From: Algorimicrobium echini
GTDB taxonomy: Bacteria > Bacteroidota > Bacteroidia > Flavobacteriales > Flavobacteriaceae
Assembly: GCF_900115185.1 (NCBI RefSeq)
Contig: NZ_FOVN01000007.1
Coordinates: 62,001-126,000 of the forward strand
Length of the DNA stretch: 64,000 nucleotides
Reading direction: 5' to 3'
Shown here: positions 45,373-53,458 of the stretch, in pieces
Layout: every line of letters starts with the position of its first letter
How positions within the stretch are numbered: the first letter of the stretch is position 1
Notes under the pieces: model-generated
What the model was told of the DNA's origin: nothing
Databases searched by the model: none
What the model saw: the letters and a program-made list of their open reading frames with translations, nothing else
Made by a program: the position numbers and the translations under genes

Positions 45373-46671
45373 ATGGCAAAATTTGAATTAAAACTCCCTA
45401 AAATGGGAGAGAGTGTAGCAGAAGCAACCATTACATCTTGGTTAAAAGAAGTGGGCGATACTATTGAAGCAGACGAAGCAGTTCTTGAAATTGCAACAGA
45501 TAAAGTGGATAGTGAAGTGCCTAGTGAAGTAGATGGTGTATTAGTTGAGGTGTTATTTAACGTGGACGATGTAGTTCAAGTTGGTCAGACCATTGCTATT
45601 ATAGAAACAGAAAGCGATTCAGTAGCTGTTGATTCAGCTCCAAAATCAGAGCCTACAAAAGAGTCCGCTCCTGTAGCTGAAGTGGCTAAAACAGTAACGG
45701 CTGCACAAGAAACGGCTGCACCAGTAGCATCTTCAGATGATCGGTTTTATTCACCATTGGTGAAAAATATGGCAACTAAAGAAGGCGTTTCTCAAGATGA
45801 ATTAGATGCTATTCCAGGAACTGGAAAAGATGGACGTGTTACTAAAAACGACATGCGTGCGTATTTAGAAAATCGTTCGTCTGCACCAAAATCACAACCA
45901 ACACAGCCAGCAGCTCCTAAACAAACAGAAAAACCAAAAGCAGCTCCAGTAGTAGCTTCAGGTGATGATGAAATTATAGAAATGTCCCGAATGGGCAAAT
46001 TAATTGCGCATCACATGGTGGAATCAGTTCAAACTTCGGCACATGTTCAGAGTTTTATTGAAGCTGATGTTACCAAAATATGGAATTGGCGTAAAAAAGT
46101 GAAAGATGGCTTTATGAAGCGTGAAGGTGAAAACTTAACCTTTACACCAATCTTTATGGAAGCAATTGCCAAAGCGTTACGCGATTTTCCAATGATGAAT
46201 ATTTCTGTGCAAGGAGATACCATTATTAAAAAGAAGCATATTAACTTAGGTATGGCAGCAGCTTTAGGCGATGGTAACTTAATTGTACCTGTTATTAAAG
46301 ATGCAGACCAGTTAAATTTAGTTGGAATGACCAAAAAGGTAAATGATTTAGCTAATAGAGCTCGATTAAACCAACTAAAACCAGACGATATCCAAGGTGG
46401 TACTTACACAGTTACAAATGTGGGAACCTTTGGCAGTATTATGGGTACACCAATTATTAATCAGCCGCAAGTAGGTATTTTAGCACTGGGTGCTATTCGT
46501 AAAGTACCTGCAGTTGTAGAAACACCTGAAGGCGATTTTATTGGCATCCGTTACAGAATGTTCTTATCGCATTCTTATGACCATCGTGTTGTAAATGGTG
46601 CGTTAGGCGGACAGTTTGTAAAGGCTGTTAAAGATTATTTAGAGGCTTGGGACTCTAATCGCGAGATTTAA
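45373..46671 (+). CDS. 2-oxoacid dehydrogenase complex E2 (dihydrolipoamide acyltransferase)
   Basis: 432 residues. Lipoyl domain at 1-80 with lipoyl lysine in ATDKVDSEVPSE near residue 43. A flexible Ala/Pro/Lys-rich linker follows, then the E3/E1-binding domain FYSPLVKNMATKEG and GKDGRVTKNDM at about 130-160. The catalytic domain runs from about 205 and ends in the motif SHSYDHRVVNGALGG near 400. Usual E2 has HxxxDG; here the Asp is Asn, so the motif reads HRVVNG. Most likely a branched-chain or 2-oxoglutarate type. A terminator follows at 46712. Confidence 0.9.
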   Translation: MAKFELKLPKMGESVAEATITSWLKEVGDTIEADEAVLEIATDKVDSEVPSEVDGVLVEVLFNVDDVVQVGQTIAIIETESDSVAVDSAPKSEPTKESAPVAEVAKTVTAAQETAAPVASSDDRFYSPLVKNMATKEGVSQDELDAIPGTGKDGRVTKNDMRAYLENRSSAPKSQPTQPAAPKQTEKPKAAPVVASGDDEIIEMSRMGKLIAHHMVESVQTSAHVQSFIEADVTKIWNWRKKVKDGFMKREGENLTFTPIFMEAIAKALRDFPMMNISVQGDTIIKKKHINLGMAAALGDGNLIVPVIKDADQLNLVGMTKKVNDLANRARLNQLKPDDIQGGTYTVTNVGTFGSIMGTPIINQPQVGILALGAIRKVPAVVETPEGDFIGIRYRMFLSHSYDHRVVNGALGGQFVKAVKDYLEAWDSNREI

Positions 46672-46711
46672 AAATCCCTTTAAAAAAAGGGCTCTCAAAA
46701 TATAATAAGCG

Positions 46712-46742
46712 AAAAGCACAATCGGAGGATTGTGCTTTTTTT
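46712..46742 (+). terminator. Terminator after the E2 gene
   Basis: The stem AAAAGCACAATC / GATTGTGCTTTT (12 pairs, loop GGAG) is followed by T. It lies 41 bases after the stop codon. Confidence 0.9.
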
Positions 46743-46842
46743 GTTTTAGATTCTGTTCGTTTTAGGGTTTTGAAATTTGTATATGAGGATATTATGATTC
46801 AAAACTTAAAAATTGATTCTAATAATTATTTTTAAGTTTTTT

Positions 46843-47046
46843 CTAAACTAAAATCCAACCTAAAATTATTAAAAATATAATAGCCACAAACCCATTATTA
46901 AACATATGTTGCCTGTCCCAATGATCTTTAGATTTTTTTTTACCATAAAGATATTCTTTAAAACTAAATTTAGGTTTCTTAAAAATTGTTCGCCAAATTG
47001 AGCCGTAAATCCATCGAATGGTGCCTCCAATAGTATTTATTACCAA
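46843..47046 (-). CDS. Small membrane protein, N-terminus probably frameshifted
   Basis: 67 residues in an open frame that begins with TTG 47046: VINTIGGTIRWIYGSIWRTI, FKKPKFSFKEYLYGKKK, and a C-terminal helix GFVAIIFLIILGWILV. Just upstream, in another frame, ATG 47083 gives MIDNIVAYTIISLG, which reads like the missing N-terminal membrane helix. A one-base change near 47047 would join them. I treat the gene as real but probably frameshifted; function unknown. Sits between two convergent neighbours. Confidence 0.55.
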   Translation of the reverse strand: MVINTIGGTIRWIYGSIWRTIFKKPKFSFKEYLYGKKKSKDHWDRQHMFNNGFVAIIFLIILGWILV

Positions 47047-47114
47047 GTGAAATTATGGTATAAGCAACAATATTGTCAATCATAGATTAATGTTCTTTGT
47101 TTTTTAAAACAAAC

Positions 47115-47921
47115 TTAATCAAAACTCCAAACCAAAGCTTTTTCTTTCGTTGCTCTAAAAATAGTATTGTGTTTTTCATTCGGTTCATCGGAATAGGTCC
47201 ACGTTACATTTTCGGGTGCTGCTTCTTTAAAAATGGTTGCAAGATTTCTAGTGTGTTTGGAAATATCTTCGGCACCAGAACCTGCAAACCATATTTTTTT
47301 GGATTTATTTGGAAACTGACTCAAATGATTTTTAGCTTCTTTTACTAAATTGAAATCGTTCCACCATAATGATGGATCCATAGCAATAAAAAAATCAAAC
47401 GCTTCTGGATTTAACATAAACGTTTCTATTACAAAAAGTCCTGCTAACGATTCGCCAATAATGCCTTTTTGGTTTGTTGTTCGGTATTTTTTATTTATAT
47501 CTGGTATTAATTCATTGCTTATAAACGCACGAAAATTTTTGGCACCATCCGTAATTGGACAATATTCCGCATCGGCTTCTACTTCAGAAGAGCCCGTTAA
47601 ATCGCGACCTCTTTCCGTGTTTTCAATCCCAACTAAAATTAATGGTGGAATCTGCTTTTCGGCAATAAGTTTGGCGAGTGTATTAGCTATGTGTGGGAAA
47701 TCTTCTTGTATACCACCATCTGGCATATAAAGTACAGGAAAGGATTGTTCCGAAGTTGCATAAGTAGGTGGTGTCCAAACATTAATTACGCGTGTTTCGT
47801 GGACTGAAACGGATTCAATAGTAAAATTATCATGAGTAGGAATTGGGTCGTTGTATTGCGAACGGTTATTGCAGCTCAAGCATATTAAGAGTAGCGTAAT
47901 AACGAGGTGTATTTTGTTCAT
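47115..47921 (-). CDS. Putative esterase, lipoprotein (Fes/EstA-like)
   Basis: 268 residues. Lipoprotein signal MNKIHLVITLLLICLSCNN with lipobox LLICLSC. An alpha/beta hydrolase of the esterase-D type follows: VWTPPTYATSEQSFPVLYMPDGG, RDLTGSSEVE, the nucleophile elbow GIIGESLAGLF (serine in GESLAG), AMDPSLWWND, and the late histidine in EPNEKHNTIF. This family hydrolyses esters such as siderophore backbones; no siderophore gene is nearby. A box TATCTTTA lies at 47949-47956. Confidence 0.87.
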   Translation of the reverse strand: MNKIHLVITLLLICLSCNNRSQYNDPIPTHDNFTIESVSVHETRVINVWTPPTYATSEQSFPVLYMPDGGIQEDFPHIANTLAKLIAEKQIPPLILVGIENTERGRDLTGSSEVEADAEYCPITDGAKNFRAFISNELIPDINKKYRTTNQKGIIGESLAGLFVIETFMLNPEAFDFFIAMDPSLWWNDFNLVKEAKNHLSQFPNKSKKIWFAGSGAEDISKHTRNLATIFKEAAPENVTWTYSDEPNEKHNTIFRATKEKALVWSFD

Positions 47922-47970
47922 TTTTAGCTCTGGAAATATTTAAAAAATTAAAGATATAAAAATTACTGAA

Positions 47971-48501
47971 TCATGGGGTTTCTCTGACACCTCTTAAAAT
48001 ATCCGACTGCATGTTAACAGAATCAGAACTTGATGCCTTGTGTAATACAGAAATATCACCAGTAGATTCCAGAACAACCGCAAGCACCTGGTCAAAATTA
48101 GTCACATTTGCCTCGCGTAATTTGGCAATGAGTTGCGATTTGTGAATTCGAGCATGTTTTAAGTTGGTTTCCAGAATGTTATTTCCTTTCATTAATAATA
48201 AAGGTTTATTGGAAATCAGCGAATTTAAAGCAGGAAAACGTCTTTGTAAAAACGAAAATATAAAAGTTAATATCAATAAGCTGGTAATAGCAGTGGAGCC
48301 ATGAGCAACCGTTGTACTAGATGTTAGTGTAGCCGAAATGATACTACCAATAGCAATGGTAAAAGCAAAGTCGTAAGCAGTAAATTTGGCAAAAGACCGA
48401 AGGCCAACAAGTCGTGTTAGCAGGATAACAACTATAAAAACTAAAATACTTGCTAAAAAGGTAATTAAAATTGGGTCGCTTATTTTGTAAATCCAGTCCA
48501 T
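47971..48501 (-). CDS. DUF421 membrane protein (YetF-like)
   Basis: 176 residues. Three membrane helices: FLASILVFIVVILLTRLVG, FTAYDFAFTIAIGSIISAT and a third after TTVAHGSTA. The motif RLVGLRSFAKFTAYDFAF is the hallmark of DUF421. The C-terminal part is a small soluble domain (LLMKGNNILETNLKHARIHK, then EANVTNFDQVLAVVLESTG). Role unknown. Single gene on the minus strand between esterase and another membrane protein. Confidence 0.88.
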   Translation of the reverse strand: MDWIYKISDPILITFLASILVFIVVILLTRLVGLRSFAKFTAYDFAFTIAIGSIISATLTSSTTVAHGSTAITSLLILTFIFSFLQRRFPALNSLISNKPLLLMKGNNILETNLKHARIHKSQLIAKLREANVTNFDQVLAVVLESTGDISVLHKASSSDSVNMQSDILRGVRETP

Positions 48502-48614
48502 AATATGTTGTTTTTTATGAGCTAGAATATACAGACTTCATTATTGATAAACTAGTTAGAATAAAAAATATGTGTGCTGTATGACTAAACTTTATCTATA
48601 GTTTTAAAACGCTT

Positions 48615-49274
48615 TCAGTTAGCCGTCTGTTTGTTTAACATTTTGGCTTTTGTTTTACGCTTCCAGTACACAATATAAATAGTTCCTAGAAGTGTAGGGG
48701 TTAACCAAGCTATTAGATTACTTATACCAACTCCAGCAATTACAAAAGCTGTTATGGATGCAATTAAAGCACCATTCATTTTTATAAGATGAGCAATTAA
48801 CCACGCATTTTTGGAATTCTGGGGATTTTTAAAAAATTTAAAATCTATACAAGTGAGTCTCAACCCGAAAACTCCAAAAAATAGGAAAAGTACACTGGTA
48901 GTATTACTTTTAAAGATTAAATAGATACCAAATACCATCATGAAAATAGAAAATAGGAGCATGATTCCTGAAATAGATTTGTCAATCCAGTTGGCTTGTG
49001 CTTTATTTTTGAAGGTCAATGCTCGGTTTCCGCTTAAAACTAAATACATGGTAAAGACACCAATTACAAAAAGAAATAGGTTTTCATGATTGGGCATCCA
49101 AGAAATTGGAACAGAAATTAGTGAGCTAGTAAACATACCAATTGAAAATAATTTACCCATTCGTTTATGGTTTTTGCTCCCTTTTTTCACAATAATACTG
49201 GCTATTCCAGTAATAAGTCCGATACCTCCAAAAAACGCGTGGATGTAAATAGCAATTTTAATAATATCTTCCAT
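48615..49274 (-). CDS. Polytopic membrane protein (DUF2306-like)
   Basis: 219 residues, about seven helices. The start IYIHAFFGGIGLITGIASI and SIGMFTSSLISVPISW, with a histidine-containing first helix, and later helices GIMLLFSIFMMVFGIYLIF and ALIASITAFVIAGVGISNL fit DUF2306-like proteins. The short cytoplasmic end is basic (YWKRKTKAKMLNKQ). No substrate or partner is indicated. Confidence 0.7.
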   Translation of the reverse strand: MEDIIKIAIYIHAFFGGIGLITGIASIIVKKGSKNHKRMGKLFSIGMFTSSLISVPISWMPNHENLFLFVIGVFTMYLVLSGNRALTFKNKAQANWIDKSISGIMLLFSIFMMVFGIYLIFKSNTTSVLFLFFGVFGLRLTCIDFKFFKNPQNSKNAWLIAHLIKMNGALIASITAFVIAGVGISNLIAWLTPTLLGTIYIVYWKRKTKAKMLNKQTAN

Positions 49275-49461
49275 TTGAGTTGGTTTTTTATGATAATAGG
49301 TTAAAAATCGAACAAAAAAAGAAGGTGTTAAATTAAAACAGACTCAATTGTTGTTTTTTACAGATGAGTTAGTTTAATAAAGTAGTTTCGCTATTTTTTA
49401 GCGTACAATATGTTTTCTTAAGGTTTTTTCTAACTCAAACAGCTTTTTTATTAATTCTATT

Positions 49462-49469
49462 TACCTTTG
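49462..49469 (+). promoter_or_regulatory. Promoter -7 box for the exonuclease gene
   Basis: TACCTTTG matches TAnnTTTG, 16 bases before ATG 49486. Confidence 0.65.
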
Positions 49470-49485
49470 CCCAAAATGATAGAAC

Positions 49486-50262
49486 ATGAAACTCAATCTT
49501 ACCAAGCCCATTTGTTTTTTCGATTTAGAAACGACAGGAATTAGTATCACTTCAGATAGAATAGTAGAAATTGCTATTCTTAAAGTTCATCCTAATGGTA
49601 AAGAAGAATCGACACGCTGGTTAGTAAATCCAGAAATGCCTATACCTAAAGAGGTTACAGCCATTCATGGGATTTCGGATGCTGATGTTGCAGATGCACC
49701 GACATTTAAGGAGTTGGCAAAAGAAATTCATCAAATTGTTAAAGATTCCGATCTAGGTGGTTTTAATTCTAACCGATTCGATATTCCGCTTTTAGCTGAA
49801 GAAATGTTACGTGCTGATGTGGATTTCGATATGAAAAATCGGGTTTCAATTGATGTTCAAACCATTTTTCATAAAATGGAACAACGAACTTTAAGTGCTG
49901 CCTATAAATTTTATTGCAATGAAACGTTAGAAGGTGCTCATAGCGCTGAAGCGGATACTCATGCTACCTACCAAGTTTTAAAAGCGCAGTTAGCAAAATA
50001 TGATGAGCTTGAAAATGACACACAGTTTTTAGCCGAATTTAGTTCGCGAAAAAAATTCGCGGATTTTGCTGGTTTTATTTCTTATAATAAACAGGGTGAA
50101 GAGTGCTTCTCCTTCGGAAAGCATAAAGGTAAATTAGTAACCGAAATTTTAGAAAAAGAACCCGGATATTTTGGGTGGTTACTCAACGCAGATTTTCCAT
50201 TGTATACCAAGAAAGTATTAACAGCTATTAAGTTAAGAGCCTTTAATAATAAATTGGATTAG
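49486..50262 (+). CDS. 3'-5' exonuclease (DEDDh) with C-terminal DUF3820 domain
   Basis: 258 residues. The first 170 are a DnaQ-like exonuclease: CFFDLETTGISIT (motif I, D and E), GGFNSNRFDIPLLAEEM (motif II, D) and EGAHSAEADTHATYQVL (motif III, H and D). The last 60 residues, with ECFSFGKHKGKLVTEILEKE and PGYFGWLLNADF, form a DUF3820-type domain. The pair is common in Bacteroidota proofreading-like nucleases; it may trim DNA ends in repair or replication. Its own promoter box is at 49462. A tandem repeat follows the gene. Confidence 0.93.
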   Translation: MKLNLTKPICFFDLETTGISITSDRIVEIAILKVHPNGKEESTRWLVNPEMPIPKEVTAIHGISDADVADAPTFKELAKEIHQIVKDSDLGGFNSNRFDIPLLAEEMLRADVDFDMKNRVSIDVQTIFHKMEQRTLSAAYKFYCNETLEGAHSAEADTHATYQVLKAQLAKYDELENDTQFLAEFSSRKKFADFAGFISYNKQGEECFSFGKHKGKLVTEILEKEPGYFGWLLNADFPLYTKKVLTAIKLRAFNNKLD

Positions 50263-50291
50263 TCGGTTTTAATCGGTTTTGTTTAAAATTC

Positions 50292-50361
50292 AACAATTCA
50301 AACACACAACAATTCAAACACACAACAATTCAAACACACAACAATTCAAACATTCAACAAC
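50292..50361 (+). repeat. 16-bp tandem repeat, four copies
   Basis: AACAATTCAAACACAC is repeated at 50292, 50308, 50324 and 50340 (the last ends CATTC), then AACAAC. It occupies the spacer directly before the FAH-family gene and contains no other feature. Sixteen is not a multiple of three. Likely slippage-prone. Confidence 0.9.
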
Positions 50362-50372
50362 AAACAGTATCA

Positions 50373-50984
50373 ATGAAACTCATTTGCATCGGTAGGAATT
50401 ATACCGAACATATAAAAGAATTGGAAAACGAAAGACCAACTGATCCAGTGGTGTTTCTAAAACCAGATACAGCCATTTTATTAAAAAAGCAGCCGTTCTT
50501 TATTCCTGATTTTTCTAACGACGTGCATCATGAAGTAGAAGTTTTAGTGAAAATTAATAAAGTCGGTAAATATATTAATGAAAAATTTGCCCATAAATAC
50601 TACGATGAAATAGGTTTGGGAATTGATTTTACTGCGCGTGACTTACAATCGCAACTTAAAGAAAAAGGGTTGCCATGGGAAAAAGCAAAAGCCTTTGATG
50701 GAGCAGCAGTAATAGGTAATTGGGTGTCTAAAGCCCAGTTTGATGATATAAATAATATAAATTTCTCATTAAAAAAGAATGATGAATGGGTTCAAAACGG
50801 AAATACCAGTCACATGCTCTGGAAAATTGATGCGTTAATAGAATATGTTTCTAAATATTTCACTTTAAAGATTGGAGATATTATATTTACAGGAACTCCA
50901 GCAGGTGTTGGAAGGGTAGAACCAAACGATCAATTAACAGGATACATAGAAAACGAACAGATGTTTTCAATAACAGTAAAATAA
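50373..50984 (+). CDS. Fumarylacetoacetate hydrolase family protein
   Basis: 203 residues, the short form of the FAH family. Metal and active-site segments are ICIGRNYTEHIKELENERP with the HxxE pair, then DVHHEVEVLVKI, GLGIDFTARDLQSQLKE, LPWEKAKAFDGA and IFTGTPAGVGRVEPND. Such proteins act on 2-oxo acids or acylpyruvates (hydrolase, decarboxylase or isomerase); the exact reaction cannot be told. It abuts the Hpt gene (50985). Confidence 0.9.
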   Translation: MKLICIGRNYTEHIKELENERPTDPVVFLKPDTAILLKKQPFFIPDFSNDVHHEVEVLVKINKVGKYINEKFAHKYYDEIGLGIDFTARDLQSQLKEKGLPWEKAKAFDGAAVIGNWVSKAQFDDINNINFSLKKNDEWVQNGNTSHMLWKIDALIEYVSKYFTLKIGDIIFTGTPAGVGRVEPNDQLTGYIENEQMFSITVK

Positions 50985-51326
50985 ATGGAACAACATTACA
51001 AATTATTTCGAGTACGCGAATTAGCGGATAATGATGAAGAGTTTGTAGCAACGCTAGCTGCTGCTTTTTTAGAAGAAGTGCCCGAAGATTTAGAGCGACT
51101 TAAAACGGCTGTTGCTGCTAAAGATTATCACTCTACGTATCAGGCAGCTCATAAAATGAAACCAACAATAGATTTGTTTGAGCTGGGTGTATTAGCAGAC
51201 TTAATTGAAGTTCAAGATTGGGGTAAATTTGAAAAAACAGATATGGATGTTTCGGTAAAACTCGCTACGGTTGTAGGAGCAGTTGAAAATGCTATTTCTG
51301 AAATAAAAGTAGATTTCAATTTATAA
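50985..51326 (+). CDS. Hpt domain-containing protein
   Basis: 113 residues forming a single four-helix histidine phosphotransfer domain: DDEEFVATLAAAFLEEVPED-like helix, LKTAVAAKDYHSTYQAAHKMKP with the phospho-accepting histidine near residue 57, and DLFELGVLADLIE. In phosphorelays such proteins carry phosphate between a receiver and another receiver. No kinase or response regulator is adjacent. The ATG follows the FAH gene stop without a gap, and its stop shares one base with the cinA start, so FAH-Hpt-cinA are probably co-transcribed. Confidence 0.85.
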   Translation: MEQHYKLFRVRELADNDEEFVATLAAAFLEEVPEDLERLKTAVAAKDYHSTYQAAHKMKPTIDLFELGVLADLIEVQDWGKFEKTDMDVSVKLATVVGAVENAISEIKVDFNL

Positions 51327-52573
51327 TGCAAGCCGAAATTATTACCATTGGTGATGAAATCCTTATTGGACAAATAGTAGATACTAACTCTGCTTTTATA
51401 AGTCAGGCATTAAATAAAATTGGTGTTTCGGTCTATCAAATAACTTCTGTTCAAGATGATAAAACACACATTTTAAAATCTTTAAAGGAAGCAGAAGAAA
51501 ATGCTGATATTATTATCATAACAGGAGGATTAGGGCCTACAAAAGATGATATAACCAAACGGACTATCTGCGATTATTTTCAAGATACACTCATTACAAG
51601 CGAGGCTGTTTTGGATAACATCAAACATATTTGGGAAACCTATATCAAAAAACCACTTGCACAAGTAAATATAGATCAGGCATTAGTGCCCTCAAAAGCA
51701 CAAGTACTAATGAATAAGTATGGTAGTGCACCAGGTATGTGGATAGAAAAAAACGGAAAAGTGTTTGTTTCGCTTCCTGGCGTACCTTATGAGATGAAAG
51801 CGCTAATGGATAATGAGGTTGTGCCAAAACTTCGAGAAACATTTCAATTTCCTTACATAAAGCACACCACTATTTTAACATATGGTTTGGGCGAAAGTAC
51901 CTTGGCTGAACGAATTGAGACTTGGGAGGATAATCTGCCTAAATATATGAAATTGGCTTATTTACCAGGATTAGGTCGAGTGAGGTTGCGTTTGTCGGCA
52001 AAAGCATTCGATAAAAAATTGGTAGAAACCGAAATGGATGTTCAAATAAAAGCATTGCTTCCACAAATTGAAGATATTTTTGTAGGTTTTGAAACTGATG
52101 AGTCTATTGAGGCTGTAATCGGCAAGCAATTAATAGCTATACATAAAACTGTTTGTACAGCTGAAAGTTGTACAGGTGGTAAAATAGCACAATTGTTTAC
52201 CAAAAATGCTGGTGCTTCAAAATTCTTTAAAGGAAGTGTTGTGAGTTATGCAACCGAAGCTAAAATAGATGTTTTACAGGTTTCAGAAACGCTAATTAAA
52301 AAACATTCTGTGGTTAGTGCTCCAGTAGCTGAAGCTATGGCAAAAAAAGCACGGGAAATGTTTAAAACCGATTATGCAATTGCAACTACTGGTAATGCAG
52401 GACCAGATAAAGGCGATTCTGATGCTGAAGTAGGAACGGTATTTATTGCTATTGCAACAAAAGATGCCGTTTATTCTGAAAAATTTGAATTAGGAAATCA
52501 CCGAACAAAAGTTATTATGAAAGCAGTTAATAAGGCATTTGAAATGTTACAAAAAGAAATTTTAAAAAAGTAA
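51326..52573 (+). CDS. cinA: CinA family protein (competence/damage-inducible)
   Basis: 415 residues, full-length CinA. N-terminal MoCF-like domain: AEIITIGDEILIGQIVDTNSA and the GGLGPTKDDITK loop near residue 70. C-terminal CinA domain: CTAESCTGGKIAQLF, GSVVSYATEAKIDVL, ATTGNAGPDKGDSDAEVG and VFIAIATKD. This combination is an NMN deamidase and/or ADP-ribose pyrophosphatase in other species, working in pyridine-nucleotide recycling. It overlaps the Hpt gene by one base and ends before the ribosomal gene promoter at 52583. Confidence 0.93.
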   Translation: MQAEIITIGDEILIGQIVDTNSAFISQALNKIGVSVYQITSVQDDKTHILKSLKEAEENADIIIITGGLGPTKDDITKRTICDYFQDTLITSEAVLDNIKHIWETYIKKPLAQVNIDQALVPSKAQVLMNKYGSAPGMWIEKNGKVFVSLPGVPYEMKALMDNEVVPKLRETFQFPYIKHTTILTYGLGESTLAERIETWEDNLPKYMKLAYLPGLGRVRLRLSAKAFDKKLVETEMDVQIKALLPQIEDIFVGFETDESIEAVIGKQLIAIHKTVCTAESCTGGKIAQLFTKNAGASKFFKGSVVSYATEAKIDVLQVSETLIKKHSVVSAPVAEAMAKKAREMFKTDYAIATTGNAGPDKGDSDAEVGTVFIAIATKDAVYSEKFELGNHRTKVIMKAVNKAFEMLQKEILKK

Positions 52574-52582
52574 CGATTTTAC

Positions 52583-52614
52583 TTTGCTGATATTATAAAG
52601 ATTTACTAAATTTG
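52583..52614 (+). promoter_or_regulatory. Promoter of rpmB-rpmG-DUF4295
   Basis: TTTG at 52583-52586 and TAAATTTG at 52607-52614 are separated by exactly 20 bases, a full Bacteroidota promoter. The -7 box ends 60 bases before the rpmB ATG. Confidence 0.85.
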
Positions 52615-52674
52615 CAGCCTGTTTTGAAACGTCTGTTTTGAAATAGTCGAAATAACACTTTTAAAGATAGAACA

Positions 52675-52911
52675 ATGTCAAGAGTTTGTGAACTTACAGG
52701 AAAGAAAGCGATGGTTGGAAACAACGTATCTCACGCAATGAACAAAACAAAGCGTAGATTTGATGCAAATCTTATTAAAAAACGTTTTTACCTTCCAGAA
52801 GAAGATAAGTGGGTAACCTTAAAAGTTGCTACATCAACATTAAAGACTATTAACAAAATCGGTATTACTGCTGCTTTAAAAGAGGCAAAGGCAAAAGGAT
52901 TTATTAAGTAA
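52675..52911 (+). CDS. rpmB: 50S ribosomal protein L28
   Basis: 78 residues. Standard L28 pattern: [21 protein letters not shown] at the start, [21 protein letters not shown], then [17 protein letters not shown]. The protein binds 23S rRNA in the large subunit. First gene of a compact ribosomal operon with rpmG 26 bases downstream. Confidence 0.97.
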   Translation: MSRVCELTGKKAMVGNNVSHAMNKTKRRFDANLIKKRFYLPEEDKWVTLKVATSTLKTINKIGITAALKEAKAKGFIK

Positions 52912-52937
52912 TAGTCTTCTTATAAAAATATAGTACA

Positions 52938-53120
52938 ATGGCAAAAAAAGGTAACAGAATACAAGTAATACTAGAGTGCACAGAGCACAAAGAGTCTGGT
53001 CAACCAGGAACTTCAAGATATATTACAACAAAAAACAAAAAGAACACACCAGATAGAATGGAGATTAAGAAATTTAATCCAATTCTTAAGCGTATGACAG
53101 TTCATAAAGAAATTAAATAA
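52938..53120 (+). CDS. rpmG: 50S ribosomal protein L33
   Basis: 60 residues of the zinc-free type: [17 protein letters not shown] with a single cysteine, [21 protein letters not shown] and the [11 protein letters not shown] end. It lies between rpmB and the DUF4295 gene, an order conserved in Bacteroidota. The zinc-free C- type is often used under zinc limitation in other phyla, but it is the only L33 seen here. Confidence 0.96.
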   Translation: MAKKGNRIQVILECTEHKESGQPGTSRYITTKNKKNTPDRMEIKKFNPILKRMTVHKEIK

Positions 53121-53161
53121 TTAGAGGTTTTACGGCGTAAAATTTCAAAAAGCATTTAAAC

Positions 53162-53314
53162 ATGGCAAAGAAATCAGTAGCATCATTACAAACAGGATCT
53201 AAAAGATTAACAAAAGCTATTAAGATGGTAAAGTCTCCTAAAACAGGTGCTTACATGTTTGTAGAATCTGTTATGGCTCCAGAATTTGTAAATGATTGGT
53301 TAGGAAAACAATAG
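53162..53314 (+). CDS. DUF4295 family protein
   Basis: 50 residues: MAKKSVASLQTGSKRLTKAI, then KMVKSPKTGAYMFVESVMAP and the end EFVNDWLGKQ. This is the small basic family DUF4295, restricted to Bacteroidota and always placed after rpmG. Its position suggests a ribosome-associated role but none is proven. A terminator follows at 53339. Too short for a standard length cut-off. Confidence 0.93.
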   Translation: MAKKSVASLQTGSKRLTKAIKMVKSPKTGAYMFVESVMAPEFVNDWLGKQ

Positions 53315-53338
53315 TTTTACTGACATTTTAAAATATTC

Positions 53339-53370
53339 AAGCTGCTTTCGGTACACGGAAGCAGCTTTTT
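53339..53370 (+). terminator. Terminator after DUF4295
   Basis: The stem AAGCTGCTTTC / GGAAGCAGCTT (one G-T pair) with loop GGTACAC is followed by five T. It lies 25 bases after the DUF4295 stop, and so ends the ribosomal operon before ftsY. Confidence 0.88.
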
Positions 53371-53458
53371 GTTTTATCTTTATAAGCGAATGACAAAAGT
53401 GCAGTCCGTTAATTTAGGCAAGACTTTTGGTAATCCTTTGGAATAGAAATTAAGACCC

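Noticed and set aside
50292-50361. CRISPR-like appearance of the 16-bp repeats
   Set aside because: Units are contiguous without spacers, far shorter than CRISPR repeats, and no cas gene is nearby.
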